Source: JBPYFK01 sp051984675
GTDB taxonomy: Bacteria > Actinomycetota > Actinomycetes > Mycobacteriales > Pseudonocardiaceae
Assembly: GCA_051984675.1 (NCBI GenBank)
Contig: JBPYFK010000115.1
Location: 60,915-124,914, forward strand
DNA: 64,000 bases
Direction: 5' to 3'
In this document: positions 49,599-59,523 of the stretch, one piece after another
How positions within the stretch are numbered: position 1 is the first letter of the stretch
Layout of the letters: each line of letters opens with the position of its first letter
Position numbers and translations under genes: made by a program
Notes under the pieces: model-generated
What the model was told of the DNA's origin: nothing
The model's input: only the letters and a program-made list of their open reading frames with translations
Databases searched by the model: none

Positions 49599-50145
49599 GT
49601 CGCTGTGGTGCTCGCTCGGCGCAGGCTGGGACACATGTCCCCGCATTCCGAGCAGCTTGCCGAATCCGCCCTGGACAGCCTCGTCGAGTCGATCCGATCG
49701 GTCCTCCGCCCCGATCTGTCTACAAAGGACACCGCAGGCCGGGTCGCGCAGCGGCTGGCCGGATACCTCTCCGAAGGTCATCCGCTGCCACGCCAATACC
49801 GTCAAGGCTCGCCGGATCACTACACCCAGCACGTGATGCACGCCGAACGCGGCGGGAACTTCTCCGTCGTGGCATTGGTGTGGCTGCCAGGCCAAAGCAC
49901 CCCGATCCACGAGCATGTGTCCTGGTGCGTCACGGGGGTCTACGAAGGCGAGGAGCACGAGCAACGCTACGAGTTGCGCGGCTCTGGCGAGAGGTCCCAT
50001 CTCGTGCCCACCGCGCAGACAACCAGCGGTCCCGGCGAAGTGTGTGCGCTGACGCCGCCCGGCGATAACCACCTGGTGCGGAACTCCTCGGAATCGGTCA
50101 CGATTTCGCTGCACATCTACGGCGCCGACATCTCCGCGCTCGGCA

Positions 50146-51438
<1,293 letters not shown>

Positions 51439-51514
51439 CCCGTTGCCGGAGCACGATAACGCGTACGCCGTGGTGAGCCGGTTGACCGGGCTCGCGGTGG
51501 TCCGCCTGCTGGAC

Positions 51515-51703
51515 TCAGGCGGGCTGGTAGGTCAGGCAGTCCACCGCGTTTTCCTGGTAGCCCACCGTGATACCGGGCGCCTGGCACTCCAGGTCGACGT
51601 TGTGCGCGCAGTCGCTCATCTTGCACGCGCCGACATGCGCGACCGCCGAGGGATCGCCGCCCCGCATCGAGGCGCTGACGAAGGTGTCGCAGTGCGCGTG
51701 CAA
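51515..51703 (-). CDS. DUF1540-domain protein, probably 5'-truncated
   Basis: TTG 51703 gives 62 residues containing one complete DUF1540 unit: VGACKMSDCAHNVDLECQAPGITVG...DCLTY, with four Cys suited to zinc. Upstream codons in the same frame read CCFALAITVGDPLHAHCDTF back to a stop at about 51746. They resemble the second half of a preceding DUF1540 unit, so the original gene carried two units and lost its start and first Cys. The truncation point coincides with the end of the HAD-OtsB gene. It may be expressed by read-through, or be a relic. The function of the family is unknown. Confidence 0.65.
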   Translation of the reverse strand: MHAHCDTFVSASMRGGDPSAVAHVGACKMSDCAHNVDLECQAPGITVGYQENAVDCLTYQPA

Positions 51704-51743
51704 GGGGTCGCCGACCGTGATCGCGAGCGCGAAACAGCACGTT

Positions 51744-53147
51744 TCACCCGATCACGTTGCCGGCTCGTGTGGAGTGGCCGGCGGGCGGCAGGGACGCCAA
51801 GCGGACCAGCAGGGCGGTCAGCGTGGTCGGACCGTCGACGGCGTAGCACGCCCAGGTGCGGCGGTCGCCGTGCTCGCTGCTGCGCACCACGATTCCCACA
51901 CCCCGGTCACGGACCACCCGCAGCGCGTCCTCGTCGGTGAAGTCGTCGCCGGCATACAGCGGAACCACTTCGACGGAACCTGCTTCGTCGGGCTCGGACT
52001 GCCGCAGGTGGTCGAGCAGCCACAGCAGTGCGCGCCCCTTGTTCCAGTCGACGTCCGGTACCAGCTCGCTGACCATGCGCCCGTAGGTGAGCTTGAGGTT
52101 GGGCAGCCTGTCCGCGACCTGGCGCACGGCGGCCTGCACTGAGCCGACGGCGCCCGGCTCGGCGTTGCGGTAGTGCACGGCCAGCGCGAAGCGCTTGCGA
52201 TCGACCAGCACCCCTGGCACACCTTCGAACTCGCCGGCCAGCTGGCCCTCGGCGCGGTCCAGGTCCGGCAGCGCGGATTCGCCGTCCTCGTGGACGCTGA
52301 CCTCGCCCTGCGGCCCGACCAGCTCGAAACCGTGGCTTCCCGCGTACCACATGCCGTCCAGGCCGACACGGCGCCGCACATCCCGCAGGTCCCGGCCGCT
52401 GAGCACCCCCGTCGGGCACCGCGCGGCGAGCCCCCGCAGCGCTTCCCGGCTGGCGGCCGGTAACTGGACCGTGGCCGGGTCGCGCTCGATGGGAGCCAGG
52501 GTGCCGTCGAAGTCGCACAGCACGACGAGCCGGTGGTCCCGCAGACGCGCCGCCAGCTCGTCCCAGCACGTGAGCGCGCCCGGTATCTCAGACAGGCGAC
52601 GCGCGGCACCACCAGGCGGGTCGGGGGAGATGGTGATCTCGGTCAGCTCGGTGATCACGGCATCCGCGCCGGCCCGTCGCAACCGGTCGGGTCGACCCGC
52701 CCGGTCGACACCGATGACCAGCGCGAAGCCGCCTCGCCGGCCGGCTTCCACACCGGCGGGGGAGTCCTCGACCAGCACCGAGACCGACGGCGTGACGCCG
52801 AGCCGGCGGGTCGCCTCGCACAGCATCGCCGGATCGGGCTTGCCGGCGAGACCGAGTTCGTCCGCGATCACCCCGTCCACCCGCACATCGGTCAGCGCCG
52901 ACAGGCCGGCGCGTTCGAGCACCGACACACAGTTGCGGCTAGCTGTGATGACGGCTGTGCGCACGTCGTGCTCGCGTAGGGACTCCAGCAACTTCACCAC
53001 GTCGGCGAACACGCGGACGCCCGCGGTGGCCGGGTAGGTGTCGAACAGCTGGCGCCATGCAGCCGCGTGCACGGTAGCGGTGGCTGTGAGAACACCGTCC
53101 AGGTTGAACAAGACCGCCTGGTGGCGTACGGGGTCGAGCGTGCTCAC
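51744..53147 (-). CDS. otsB: HAD-like domain fused to trehalose-6-phosphate phosphatase
   Basis: The protein has 467 residues. Residues 1-190 resemble a beta-phosphoglucomutase-type HAD domain, but the nucleophile Asp is Asn15 (VLFNLDGVLT) and the cap is shortened (HAAAWRQLFDTYPATAGVRVFADVV). VLVEDSPAGVEAGRRGGF is retained. Residues about 205-455 are OtsB: LCDFDGTLAPIERD, GVLSGRDLRDVRRRVGL, WYAGSHGFELVGP and YAGDDFTDEDALRVV are all intact, so phosphatase activity on trehalose-6-phosphate is expected. A similar fusion occurs in mycobacterial OtsB1. Its start overlaps the nitroreductase stop (ATGA), so the two are cotranscribed. OtsA is not in the window. Confidence 0.9.
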   Translation of the reverse strand: MSTLDPVRHQAVLFNLDGVLTATATVHAAAWRQLFDTYPATAGVRVFADVVKLLESLREHDVRTAVITASRNCVSVLERAGLSALTDVRVDGVIADELGLAGKPDPAMLCEATRRLGVTPSVSVLVEDSPAGVEAGRRGGFALVIGVDRAGRPDRLRRAGADAVITELTEITISPDPPGGAARRLSEIPGALTCWDELAARLRDHRLVVLCDFDGTLAPIERDPATVQLPAASREALRGLAARCPTGVLSGRDLRDVRRRVGLDGMWYAGSHGFELVGPQGEVSVHEDGESALPDLDRAEGQLAGEFEGVPGVLVDRKRFALAVHYRNAEPGAVGSVQAAVRQVADRLPNLKLTYGRMVSELVPDVDWNKGRALLWLLDHLRQSEPDEAGSVEVVPLYAGDDFTDEDALRVVRDRGVGIVVRSSEHGDRRTWACYAVDGPTTLTALLVRLASLPPAGHSTRAGNVIG

Positions 53148-54151
53148 GGTTGCGATCCGGGTTGGTCGTCCGCGCGGTCACGCAGCACTTCGTGGACCGG
53201 ACGGCGTTGGGTCGGCGGTGCCTCTTGCGCACCCGCCGGCCAGCCGACCCGGACCGCGAGCTGCGGGTAGCCGTGGTCGGCGAGCACGCCGTGGCGGACC
53301 TCGGTGCGGGTCTGGTCGATCTCGAATGCCTCGCTGAGTGGGCTGCTGGCCAGGCCGTGGCTCGTCGCGGCGCACAACACCGCGCTCGTCGCCTCACCGG
53401 CTCGCACGTACGCGAGCGCATTATCGCTGGAAGTGCTGATCACGAGGATGCTTCCCGCCGTGCGCTCGGACCCGGTTTCCCCGGGGGCGACGGCGACTCG
53501 GCCGAAATCTCGCAGCACGAGGTCGCCGTATTGCGTGCCTGGTTCGGGCGTCGGCGGCCCGGGTACGCCTTCCGTGCTCAGCGTGTCCCGCCCGGTCCAT
53601 GCCGCCAACTCGGCGCGGTACTCGGGTGTGGCTCCGTGGATCGCCGACGCCTTGACGAACGCTTGGGCGAGGCAGTAGCGCTGCTCGTCCACGGCGACCA
53701 GGACGTCGGCTCCGGCGTCCCGGCCGGCTCGCACCAGGGTGTCCAGGAGGTCGCCGGGCACCTCCCGATCCGCGTACGGGCGGCGGTCGGAGTACCGGGC
53801 GTGGGCGGCTTCCGCGAGCGTGATGTCGGCGACCGAGGGGCGTACCCGCGCCGCGATGTCGAGGGTCGCGAGCAGCTCCGGCTCGGCCGGGTTGGGCAGC
53901 CGCTGCACCTCCGCCCGCCAGCCGAGACCGCGCAGCGCGACGACGGCGTGGTGCAGCGTGGCACCGCAGCTCAGCGTCAGCTCCCGATCGTGCGGATCGG
54001 TGGCCGGAAGCGCCCGTGAGGAGTCGAAGAACAGGTGCAGCGAGCTGCCCACGACGCGCCACTGCCACGGCTGCACGTTGAACAGCGACGGTGCTCGGCC
54101 GGCCAGCTTGATGGCGGCCCGCAGTGTGGCTCGATCAGGGAATGCGTGCAT
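53144..54151 (-). CDS. Acg-like nitroreductase-family protein
   Basis: The protein has 335 residues. The duplicated nitroreductase fold is recognised by LRAAIKLAGRAPSLFNVQPWQWRV near 8, RYSDRRPYADREVP near 115 and RAGEATSAVLCAATSHGLASSPLSEAFE near 270. It resembles the dosR-regulon Acg proteins of mycobacteria, many of which bind flavin poorly and are non-enzymatic. GGGAGGG precedes ATG 54151. It is the first gene of an operon with HAD-OtsB, divergent from the MarR/DHA2 operon. No DosR box was evident by eye. A link to stress or dormancy is inferred from the family. Confidence 0.85.
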   Translation of the reverse strand: MHAFPDRATLRAAIKLAGRAPSLFNVQPWQWRVVGSSLHLFFDSSRALPATDPHDRELTLSCGATLHHAVVALRGLGWRAEVQRLPNPAEPELLATLDIAARVRPSVADITLAEAAHARYSDRRPYADREVPGDLLDTLVRAGRDAGADVLVAVDEQRYCLAQAFVKASAIHGATPEYRAELAAWTGRDTLSTEGVPGPPTPEPGTQYGDLVLRDFGRVAVAPGETGSERTAGSILVISTSSDNALAYVRAGEATSAVLCAATSHGLASSPLSEAFEIDQTRTEVRHGVLADHGYPQLAVRVGWPAGAQEAPPTQRRPVHEVLRDRADDQPGSQP

Positions 54152-54301
54152 GCGGTTTCCCTCCCGTTCCAGGATTCCGCTGTCATCACGTCCGAAACAC
54201 GGGCTATCGGCCCGTGCCGAGGACGGCGAGCACCGCTGGTAACGGGAATCACAGAGCAACCGGAGGGTACTGGCTTGCTTTCTTAACCCGACCAGTTCAT
54301 A

Positions 54302-54333
54302 GTTGTAGCAAGCAACTTGTTGTATGCTACAAC
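54302..54333. promoter_or_regulatory. MarR operator between nitroreductase and MarR/exporter operons
   Basis: GTTGTAGCA (54302-54310) and TGCTACAAC (54325-54333) form perfect 9-bp arms around a 14-bp centre that itself contains the dyad CAACTTGTTG. The site ends 15 bases before the MarR start and just covers its Shine-Dalgarno-proximal DNA, a classical autoregulatory layout. Confidence 0.75.
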
Positions 54334-54348
54334 CAAGGGAGGCGTGGG

Positions 54349-54906
54349 ATGCTCACCGCGTCTTCACACCCGAACCACCGAGAGCAGGACGAACCCGCTA
54401 CGCGGGAGGACATCCAGGACGCGGACGCCCTGCTGCTCCAACTGTCGCGGCTCGTCCGGCTGATCGGACACATCAAGGCACGTTTCGCCCGACGCTTCGG
54501 TCAGGACAGCACGCTGGACACCGCAGCCTACTTCCTGCTGATGCACCTGGTGGGTGGCGGACCGCAGCGCACCACGGCACTGGCCGAGATCGTGCACTCC
54601 GACACCTCGACCGTGAGCAGGCAGGTCGCGGGGCTGGTCCGGCACGGCCTGGTCGAGCGCCAGGTCGACGCGCAGGACGGCCGAGCCTGCCTGCTCGCCG
54701 CGACCGCGGAAGGCGAACGCCTGCTGCGACGGCATCGCGACCAGCGCAACCGGGAGCTCGCGCAGATGCTGTCGAGCTGGCCGGCAGACGACGTCCGGCA
54801 GCTGGTCACGCTGCTGGACCGCATGAACACGGAACTGGAGAGCTACGAACCGCAGGCACCCGGCGGGGGCGGGGACCGGTTCGTCGATCACGGGGAGAAT
54901 CGATGA
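54349..54906 (+). CDS. MarR-family transcriptional regulator of the DHA2 exporter
   Basis: The protein has 185 residues. The winged helix is AYFLLMHLVGGGPQRTTALAEIVHSDTSTVSRQVAGLVRHGLVER, about 60-104, then the wing DAQDGRACLLAATAEGERLL. AAGGGAGG precedes ATG 54349. Its stop overlaps the exporter start (ATGA), giving translational coupling. A 9-bp-arm inverted repeat sits directly upstream. It most likely represses itself and the exporter, releasing DNA when the exported compound binds. Confidence 0.93.
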   Translation: MLTASSHPNHREQDEPATREDIQDADALLLQLSRLVRLIGHIKARFARRFGQDSTLDTAAYFLLMHLVGGGPQRTTALAEIVHSDTSTVSRQVAGLVRHGLVERQVDAQDGRACLLAATAEGERLLRRHRDQRNRELAQMLSSWPADDVRQLVTLLDRMNTELESYEPQAPGGGGDRFVDHGENR

Positions 54907-57554
54907 CGCGCAGCGCCGCTCCGCCGACGACGGTAGCGGAAGCCGCACCCAACCGTGCGGATACCACACCCAACCGTGCGGATACCGCACCCGACCATCA
55001 CCAGGGTGCGCTCACACACCGGCAGATCCTGACGATTATCAGCGGGCTGATGCTGGGGATGTTCCTGGCCGCCCTGGACCAGACGATCGTCAGCACGGCC
55101 ATCCGAACCATCGCCGACAACCTCCACGGCCTGAGTCTGCAGGCGTGGGGAACGACGGCCTACCTCATCACCTCGACGATCGCGACCCCGCTGTACGGCA
55201 AGCTGTCCGACCTCTACGGGCGCAAGCCGTTCTTCCTCACCGCGATCACGATCTTCCTCGTCGGCTCGGTCGCCTGCACGTTCTCGCAGTCGATGTACGA
55301 GCTCGCCGCGTTCCGCGCCGTGCAGGGGCTGGGCGCGGGCGGCCTGATGTCGCTGGCGCTGGCCATCCTGGGCGACATCGTGTCGCCGAGGCAGCGTGCC
55401 AAGTACACCGGTTACTTCATGTCGGTGTTCGGGATCTCCAGCGTGGTCGGTCCGGTGATCGGGGGATTCCTCGCCGGCCAGCCCGAAATCCTCCACCTCA
55501 CCGGCTGGCGCTGGGTCTTCCTGGTCAACGTGCCGATCGGCGCGATCGCACTGGTCGTGGTCGCCAAGGTGCTCAACATCCCGCACACGCGCCGGGAACA
55601 CCGCATCGACTGGTTCGGCGCGATCACCATCTCGATCGCCCTGGTGCCGCTGCTGATCGTGGCGGAGCAGGGACGTGACTGGGGATGGAAGTCGCCCAGC
55701 GCCTGGATCTGCTACGGCATCGGCATGTTCGGAGTGCTGATGTTCCTGCTGGTCGAGTACCTCATGAAGGACGAGGCACTGATCCCGCTGCGGCTGTTCC
55801 GCAACTCGATCTTCAGCGTGGGCGCGGTCGGGAACTTCCTGGTCGGCATGGCAATGTTCGGCGGTATCGCGCTGATCCCGCAGTACCTGCAGATCGTGCA
55901 GGGGGCGTCCCCGACCAAGGCGGGCCTGCTGATGCTGCCGTTCGTGTTCGGCATGCTGTGCGGCGCCGTGCTGTCCGGCCAGATCACCTCGCGGACGGGC
56001 CACTACAAGACCTTCCCGATCGTGGGGACGGCGCTGCTGGCCACCGGTGGGTTGCTGTTCCACTTCCGCGTGGACGCGGACACCGCGCTGTGGCAGACCG
56101 ACCTCTACATGGTCCTGCTCGGTTTCGGGCTGGGCAACTGCATGCAGACCCTGACCATCGCGGTCCAGAACGCGGTGTCCAGCAGGGACATGGGCGTGGC
56201 CACGGCGTCCACCACGTTCTCCCGCCAGATGGGCGGGACCATGGGGACCGCGGTGTTCCTGTCGGTGCTGTTCAGCACGGTGGCCGACCGGATTCGGGAC
56301 GCTTTCCAGTCCATCGCGCCGACCGTGCCGTTCCAGGCGGCCCTGCACGATCCCGCCGTGCTGACCAACCCGAACAACCGGCCGGTGCTGGAGATGATCC
56401 GCCAGGCCGCGACCGGCGGCAGCGGCAACGCCGGCGGCGCGCTGCAGGACTCGTCGTTCATCCAGCGCCTTGATCCCCGCCTGGCCCGCCCCTTCCTGGT
56501 CGGGTTCGCCAGTTCGATGCAGACGGTGTTCCTCTGCGTCGCGGGTATCGCCGCGCTCGCGTTGCTGGTGCTGCTGTTCCTCAAGCAGATCCCGCTGCGC
56601 ACCCAGTCCGGTCTGCAGGCCAGGGCGAGCGAAGCGGACACCGAATCCCTGCCCGGCGTTCCCGCTGTCACTGAGCTGGCGCAGGGTAACGGTCATCCGG
56701 TGACGAACGGTCACGGCGGCCGGCACCGCGGCGGTACCGCGGCGGCGTTGCCGACGGTCCAGACGAGCAACGGCAACGGCACCAGGCCCGGGCGTGCGGT
56801 GCGCGGGTTTCTGCGCAGGGCTGACGGGACGCCCGTCGGGCACGCCGCGCTGACCCTGATCGACCTTGCCGGCGATCAGATCGGGCGCGTGCGGACCCAA
56901 CCGGATGGCAGCTACGAGATCGACACTCCCGGCAGCGGCACGTACGTGCTGATCGCGTCCGCGACCTCCCACCGCCCGCGGGCGTCCACGGTCGTGGTCG
57001 GTGACGGTCCCGAGGACTTCGATGTGGTGTTGCGCGGCAACAGCGAGTTGACCGGCGTGGTGCGCGCCGCCGGGCAGCCGTCCCCGATCGAAGGGGCGAT
57101 CGTGACGCTGGCCGACGGGCATGGCGAGGTCGTGGGCAAGCGGGTCACGGTCGAGGACGGCAGCTACCGGTTCAGCGACACCGTCTCCGGCAGCTACACG
57201 CTCGCGGCGAGCGCGTCCGGGTTCCGCCCGGCCGCGTGCACGGTGCTGATCCCGGAGTCGGGGGAGACGCGCGAGGACATCGAACTGTTCGGGACCTCCG
57301 GTGTGCAGGGGTTCGCACTGGCCACAGTGGACAACCGGCCGGTTACCGACGCGCGGGTGACGCTGCTCGATCCGCAGGGGACCCCGGTCGCGGCGACCAT
57401 CACCGACCATCAGGGCGGGTACGCGATCCACGACGTCCCCGAGGGCGAGTACACGATCGTCGCCACCGGGTACCCACCGGTGACCGCGAGCGTCCGCTTG
57501 GTCGATGGTGAGCGGGTTCAGCACGACGTGCGCCTTGGGCACAAAAGCGAATAA
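54903..57554 (+). CDS. DHA2-type MFS exporter with C-terminal carboxypeptidase-regulatory-like repeats
   Basis: The protein has 883 residues. After a 35-residue polar start, residues about 40-560 form a 14-helix DHA2 exporter: MLGMFLAALDQTIVSTAIRTI, YLITSTIATPLYGKLSDLYGRK, FRAVQGLGAGGLMSLALAILGD, SRQMGGTMGTAVFLSVLF. A Gly/His-rich linker (NGHGGRHRGGTAAA) leads to three beta-sandwich repeats of 75-80 residues. Each has a DG-x-Y core: TQPDGSYEIDTPGSGTYVLI, VEDGSYRFSDTVSGSYTLAAS, DHQGGYAIHDVPEGEYTIVA. For a 14-helix exporter this tail should be cytoplasmic, unusual for repeats normally seen on secreted proteins. ATG 54903 overlaps the MarR stop. Confidence 0.9.
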   Translation: MTRSAAPPTTVAEAAPNRADTTPNRADTAPDHHQGALTHRQILTIISGLMLGMFLAALDQTIVSTAIRTIADNLHGLSLQAWGTTAYLITSTIATPLYGKLSDLYGRKPFFLTAITIFLVGSVACTFSQSMYELAAFRAVQGLGAGGLMSLALAILGDIVSPRQRAKYTGYFMSVFGISSVVGPVIGGFLAGQPEILHLTGWRWVFLVNVPIGAIALVVVAKVLNIPHTRREHRIDWFGAITISIALVPLLIVAEQGRDWGWKSPSAWICYGIGMFGVLMFLLVEYLMKDEALIPLRLFRNSIFSVGAVGNFLVGMAMFGGIALIPQYLQIVQGASPTKAGLLMLPFVFGMLCGAVLSGQITSRTGHYKTFPIVGTALLATGGLLFHFRVDADTALWQTDLYMVLLGFGLGNCMQTLTIAVQNAVSSRDMGVATASTTFSRQMGGTMGTAVFLSVLFSTVADRIRDAFQSIAPTVPFQAALHDPAVLTNPNNRPVLEMIRQAATGGSGNAGGALQDSSFIQRLDPRLARPFLVGFASSMQTVFLCVAGIAALALLVLLFLKQIPLRTQSGLQARASEADTESLPGVPAVTELAQGNGHPVTNGHGGRHRGGTAAALPTVQTSNGNGTRPGRAVRGFLRRADGTPVGHAALTLIDLAGDQIGRVRTQPDGSYEIDTPGSGTYVLIASATSHRPRASTVVVGDGPEDFDVVLRGNSELTGVVRAAGQPSPIEGAIVTLADGHGEVVGKRVTVEDGSYRFSDTVSGSYTLAASASGFRPAACTVLIPESGETREDIELFGTSGVQGFALATVDNRPVTDARVTLLDPQGTPVAATITDHQGGYAIHDVPEGEYTIVATGYPPVTASVRLVDGERVQHDVRLGHKSE
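54946..54987 (+). repeat. 21-bp tandem repeat in the exporter N-terminus
   Basis: Two 21-bp copies differing only in the last base encode TPNRADT-PNRADT before the first membrane helix. A degenerate third copy starts at 54988. The length keeps the frame, so copy number could vary without inactivating the exporter. Confidence 0.85.
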
Positions 57555-57559
57555 CGCAT

Positions 57560-57595
57560 ACCGGGTGATGCCGGCGCGTGCCGGCGTCACCCGGT
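57560..57595. terminator. Bidirectional terminator between exporter and lactonase genes
   Basis: A 16-bp inverted repeat (ACCGGGTGATGCCGGC at 57560-57575 with its partner at 57580-57595, one wobble pair, GCGT loop) sits between the convergent exporter and amidohydrolase stop codons. It overlaps the last codons of the latter. Confidence 0.75.
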
Positions 57596-58468
57596 TCCGT
57601 CTTGCGCCTCGCCTCTGGGGTGGAGCTGGTAGACGCGTTCGGCGGTGTGCCGGAAGATCTGTGTCCGCTCGTCCTCGCCGAGGTGCCTGGTGAGTTCTTC
57701 GGCCAATCCGACAACGCCGCCGTAGTCGCTGGCCAGCAGGCACACAGGCCAGTCCGAGCCGAACATCAGCCGGTTCGGACCGAACGCATCGAGCACGACG
57801 TCGGCGTAGCGGCGGATCGAGTCCGTGGTCCAGGCCGTCCCATCCGCTTCGGTGACCATGCCGGACAGCTTGCAGTAGACATGGGACTCTCGCGCCAGCG
57901 CACGCACCTGGCTTGCCCACGGTTCGAGTCGACCGCTGCTGATGGGGGGCTTACCAAGGTGATCGAGCACGAAGGTCACCTCGGGCAATGCCCGTGCGGT
58001 CGCGATCGCGGCTTCGAGCTGGCCGGGTACGACGAGCAACTCGTAGACCAGGTCGGAGGTACCCACCGCCGCGATGCCGCGACGCACGTCCGGGCGCGTG
58101 AGCCAGCACGGATCGGGCTCGTCTTGCACCTGGTGCCGTATTCCCGCGAGATGCGCTCCGCCACGCCCCTCGCGCAGCCGCGCGAGGTTCTCCGCGACGG
58201 CGGGCGTCGTGAGATCGACCCATCCGACCACGGCCGCCACGAGATCGGACTGGGCCGCGAGCGCGAGCAACTCGGGCGTCTCCTCGGGCTCGGGCACGGT
58301 CTGCACTACGATCGTGCGGTCCACGCCGGCGGCGGCAGCATGGGGTCGCAGGTCGGTCAGGTCGAAACTCCGCCGGAGCGCGGCCATGTCCACCGGGTCG
58401 ATCCAGGGCTGGTCCCGGACCGCGAGATCCCACACGTGGTGATGGGTATCGACTCGGCCGTGCCTCAA
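57587..58468 (-). CDS. Amidohydrolase-2 family lactonase (L-fuconolactonase-like)
   Basis: The protein has 293 residues. The TIM-barrel amidohydrolase begins VDTHHHVWDLAVRDQPWI (metal His), and its FVLDHLGKPP and LMFGSDWPVCLLASDYGG are characteristic of L-fuconolactonase/L-rhamnonolactonase-type COG3618 enzymes, which open sugar lactones. TTG 58468 overlaps the aldo-keto reductase stop (TTGA), with GGAG upstream, so both are translated from one mRNA. With the reductase producing a 1,5-lactone from L-fucose or a related aldose, this enzyme would yield the aldonate. Downstream dehydratase and aldolase genes are absent here. Confidence 0.87.
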   Translation of the reverse strand: MRHGRVDTHHHVWDLAVRDQPWIDPVDMAALRRSFDLTDLRPHAAAAGVDRTIVVQTVPEPEETPELLALAAQSDLVAAVVGWVDLTTPAVAENLARLREGRGGAHLAGIRHQVQDEPDPCWLTRPDVRRGIAAVGTSDLVYELLVVPGQLEAAIATARALPEVTFVLDHLGKPPISSGRLEPWASQVRALARESHVYCKLSGMVTEADGTAWTTDSIRRYADVVLDAFGPNRLMFGSDWPVCLLASDYGGVVGLAEELTRHLGEDERTQIFRHTAERVYQLHPRGEAQDGTG

Positions 58469-59421
58469 AGCGACTCCAGCTCCTCCCACAGGCCATCGGG
58501 AATCGTGATGTTGATCAGGTCGACGTCCGCGCGCAGCTCCTCCGGCGTACGGATGCCCACGGCCACGGACGTCACCGCCGGATGCCGCAGCGGGAACTGC
58601 AAGGCGGCGGCGGGCAGCGCCACACCATAGGCAGCGCAGCATTGGGCGAGCACGCGGGCCCGGGCGAGAACCCCCGGTCCGGCGGGCCGGTAGTCGAAGC
58701 GCGCGCCGGCGCGTGGATCAGCGAGAATGCCGCCGTTGAACACCCCGGCGGCCACCACCCCCACACCGCGCTCCGCGCACAGCGGCAGCAGCTCGTCGCC
58801 GCCCGTGCGGTCGAGCAAGGTGTACCTGCCGGCCAGCAGGACGCAGTCGATGTCCGTCTCGCGGACGAAACGCGCGGGCATCTCGGCCTGGTTCATGCCG
58901 ACACCGATGGCCCGTACGGCGCCTTCCGCGCGCAGTTTCTCCAGCGCGGGATAGGCTTGCCCCACGGCCTGCTCCCAGTGGTCGTCGGGGTCGTGAATGA
59001 GGACGATGTCGAATGCTTCGAGCCCGGAGCGTTCGAGGCTTTCCGCCAGCGAAGCGCGCACGCCCTCGGCGGAGTAGTCGCGCACGCGCACCAGCTCCGG
59101 CGTCCCCCAGAACTCGTCCTCGCCCCGCTCCGGTGCCCCCGGACGCAGCAGCCGTCCGACCTTTGTGGACACAGTGACACCGGGTTTGCGTTCCTGGCGG
59201 AGGAAATCCCCCAATCGTTGCTCGGCTAGTCCCAGCCCGTAGTGCGGAGCGGTGTCGAAGTAGCGGATACCGGCGTCCCATGCGGCCGTGAGCGTGGCAC
59301 GAGCGAGTTCGGGCTCGACCGGGGCGTACAGGCCGGCGATCGGCGCGGTGCCGAGACCGAGCCGGGAGACAACGACACCGCTGTGACCCAGTTCCCGGAG
59401 TTCCCGGTGCGCACCGGACAT
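58465..59421 (-). CDS. Aldo-keto reductase, D-threo-aldose (L-fucose) 1-dehydrogenase-like
   Basis: The protein has 318 residues. AKR catalytic elements: RYFDTAPHYGLGLAEQRLGDFL near 52 (Asp, Tyr), STKVGRLLRPG near 83 (Lys), DIVLIHDPDDHW near 138 (His). The NADP site is expected in GIRTPEEL near the end. The IHDPD and FDTAPHYG spellings and the RLLRP loop are those of the D-threo-aldose/L-fucose dehydrogenase group, which oxidises L-fucose to L-fuconolactone. ATG 59421 has AGGAG seven bases upstream. It is coupled to the lactonase gene. A MarR gene lies 102 bases upstream on the same strand. Confidence 0.87.
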   Translation of the reverse strand: MSGAHRELRELGHSGVVVSRLGLGTAPIAGLYAPVEPELARATLTAAWDAGIRYFDTAPHYGLGLAEQRLGDFLRQERKPGVTVSTKVGRLLRPGAPERGEDEFWGTPELVRVRDYSAEGVRASLAESLERSGLEAFDIVLIHDPDDHWEQAVGQAYPALEKLRAEGAVRAIGVGMNQAEMPARFVRETDIDCVLLAGRYTLLDRTGGDELLPLCAERGVGVVAAGVFNGGILADPRAGARFDYRPAGPGVLARARVLAQCCAAYGVALPAAALQFPLRHPAVTSVAVGIRTPEELRADVDLINITIPDGLWEELESL

Positions 59422-59523
59422 GGCCCGCTCCTCGCGCATGGTGACGGCCACCACACTAGAGAGAGCCGAAGTCCCGGGTCAAGGATCAGTCCACAGAGGA
59501 CATCTGGCTGGCTCGTGGTCGGG

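Noticed and set aside
54888..57920. A 1010-codon open frame on the minus strand opposite the DHA2 exporter
   Set aside because: It is a high-GC shadow: composition is Arg/His/Gln-rich without domain signals, and the plus-strand exporter is clearly real.
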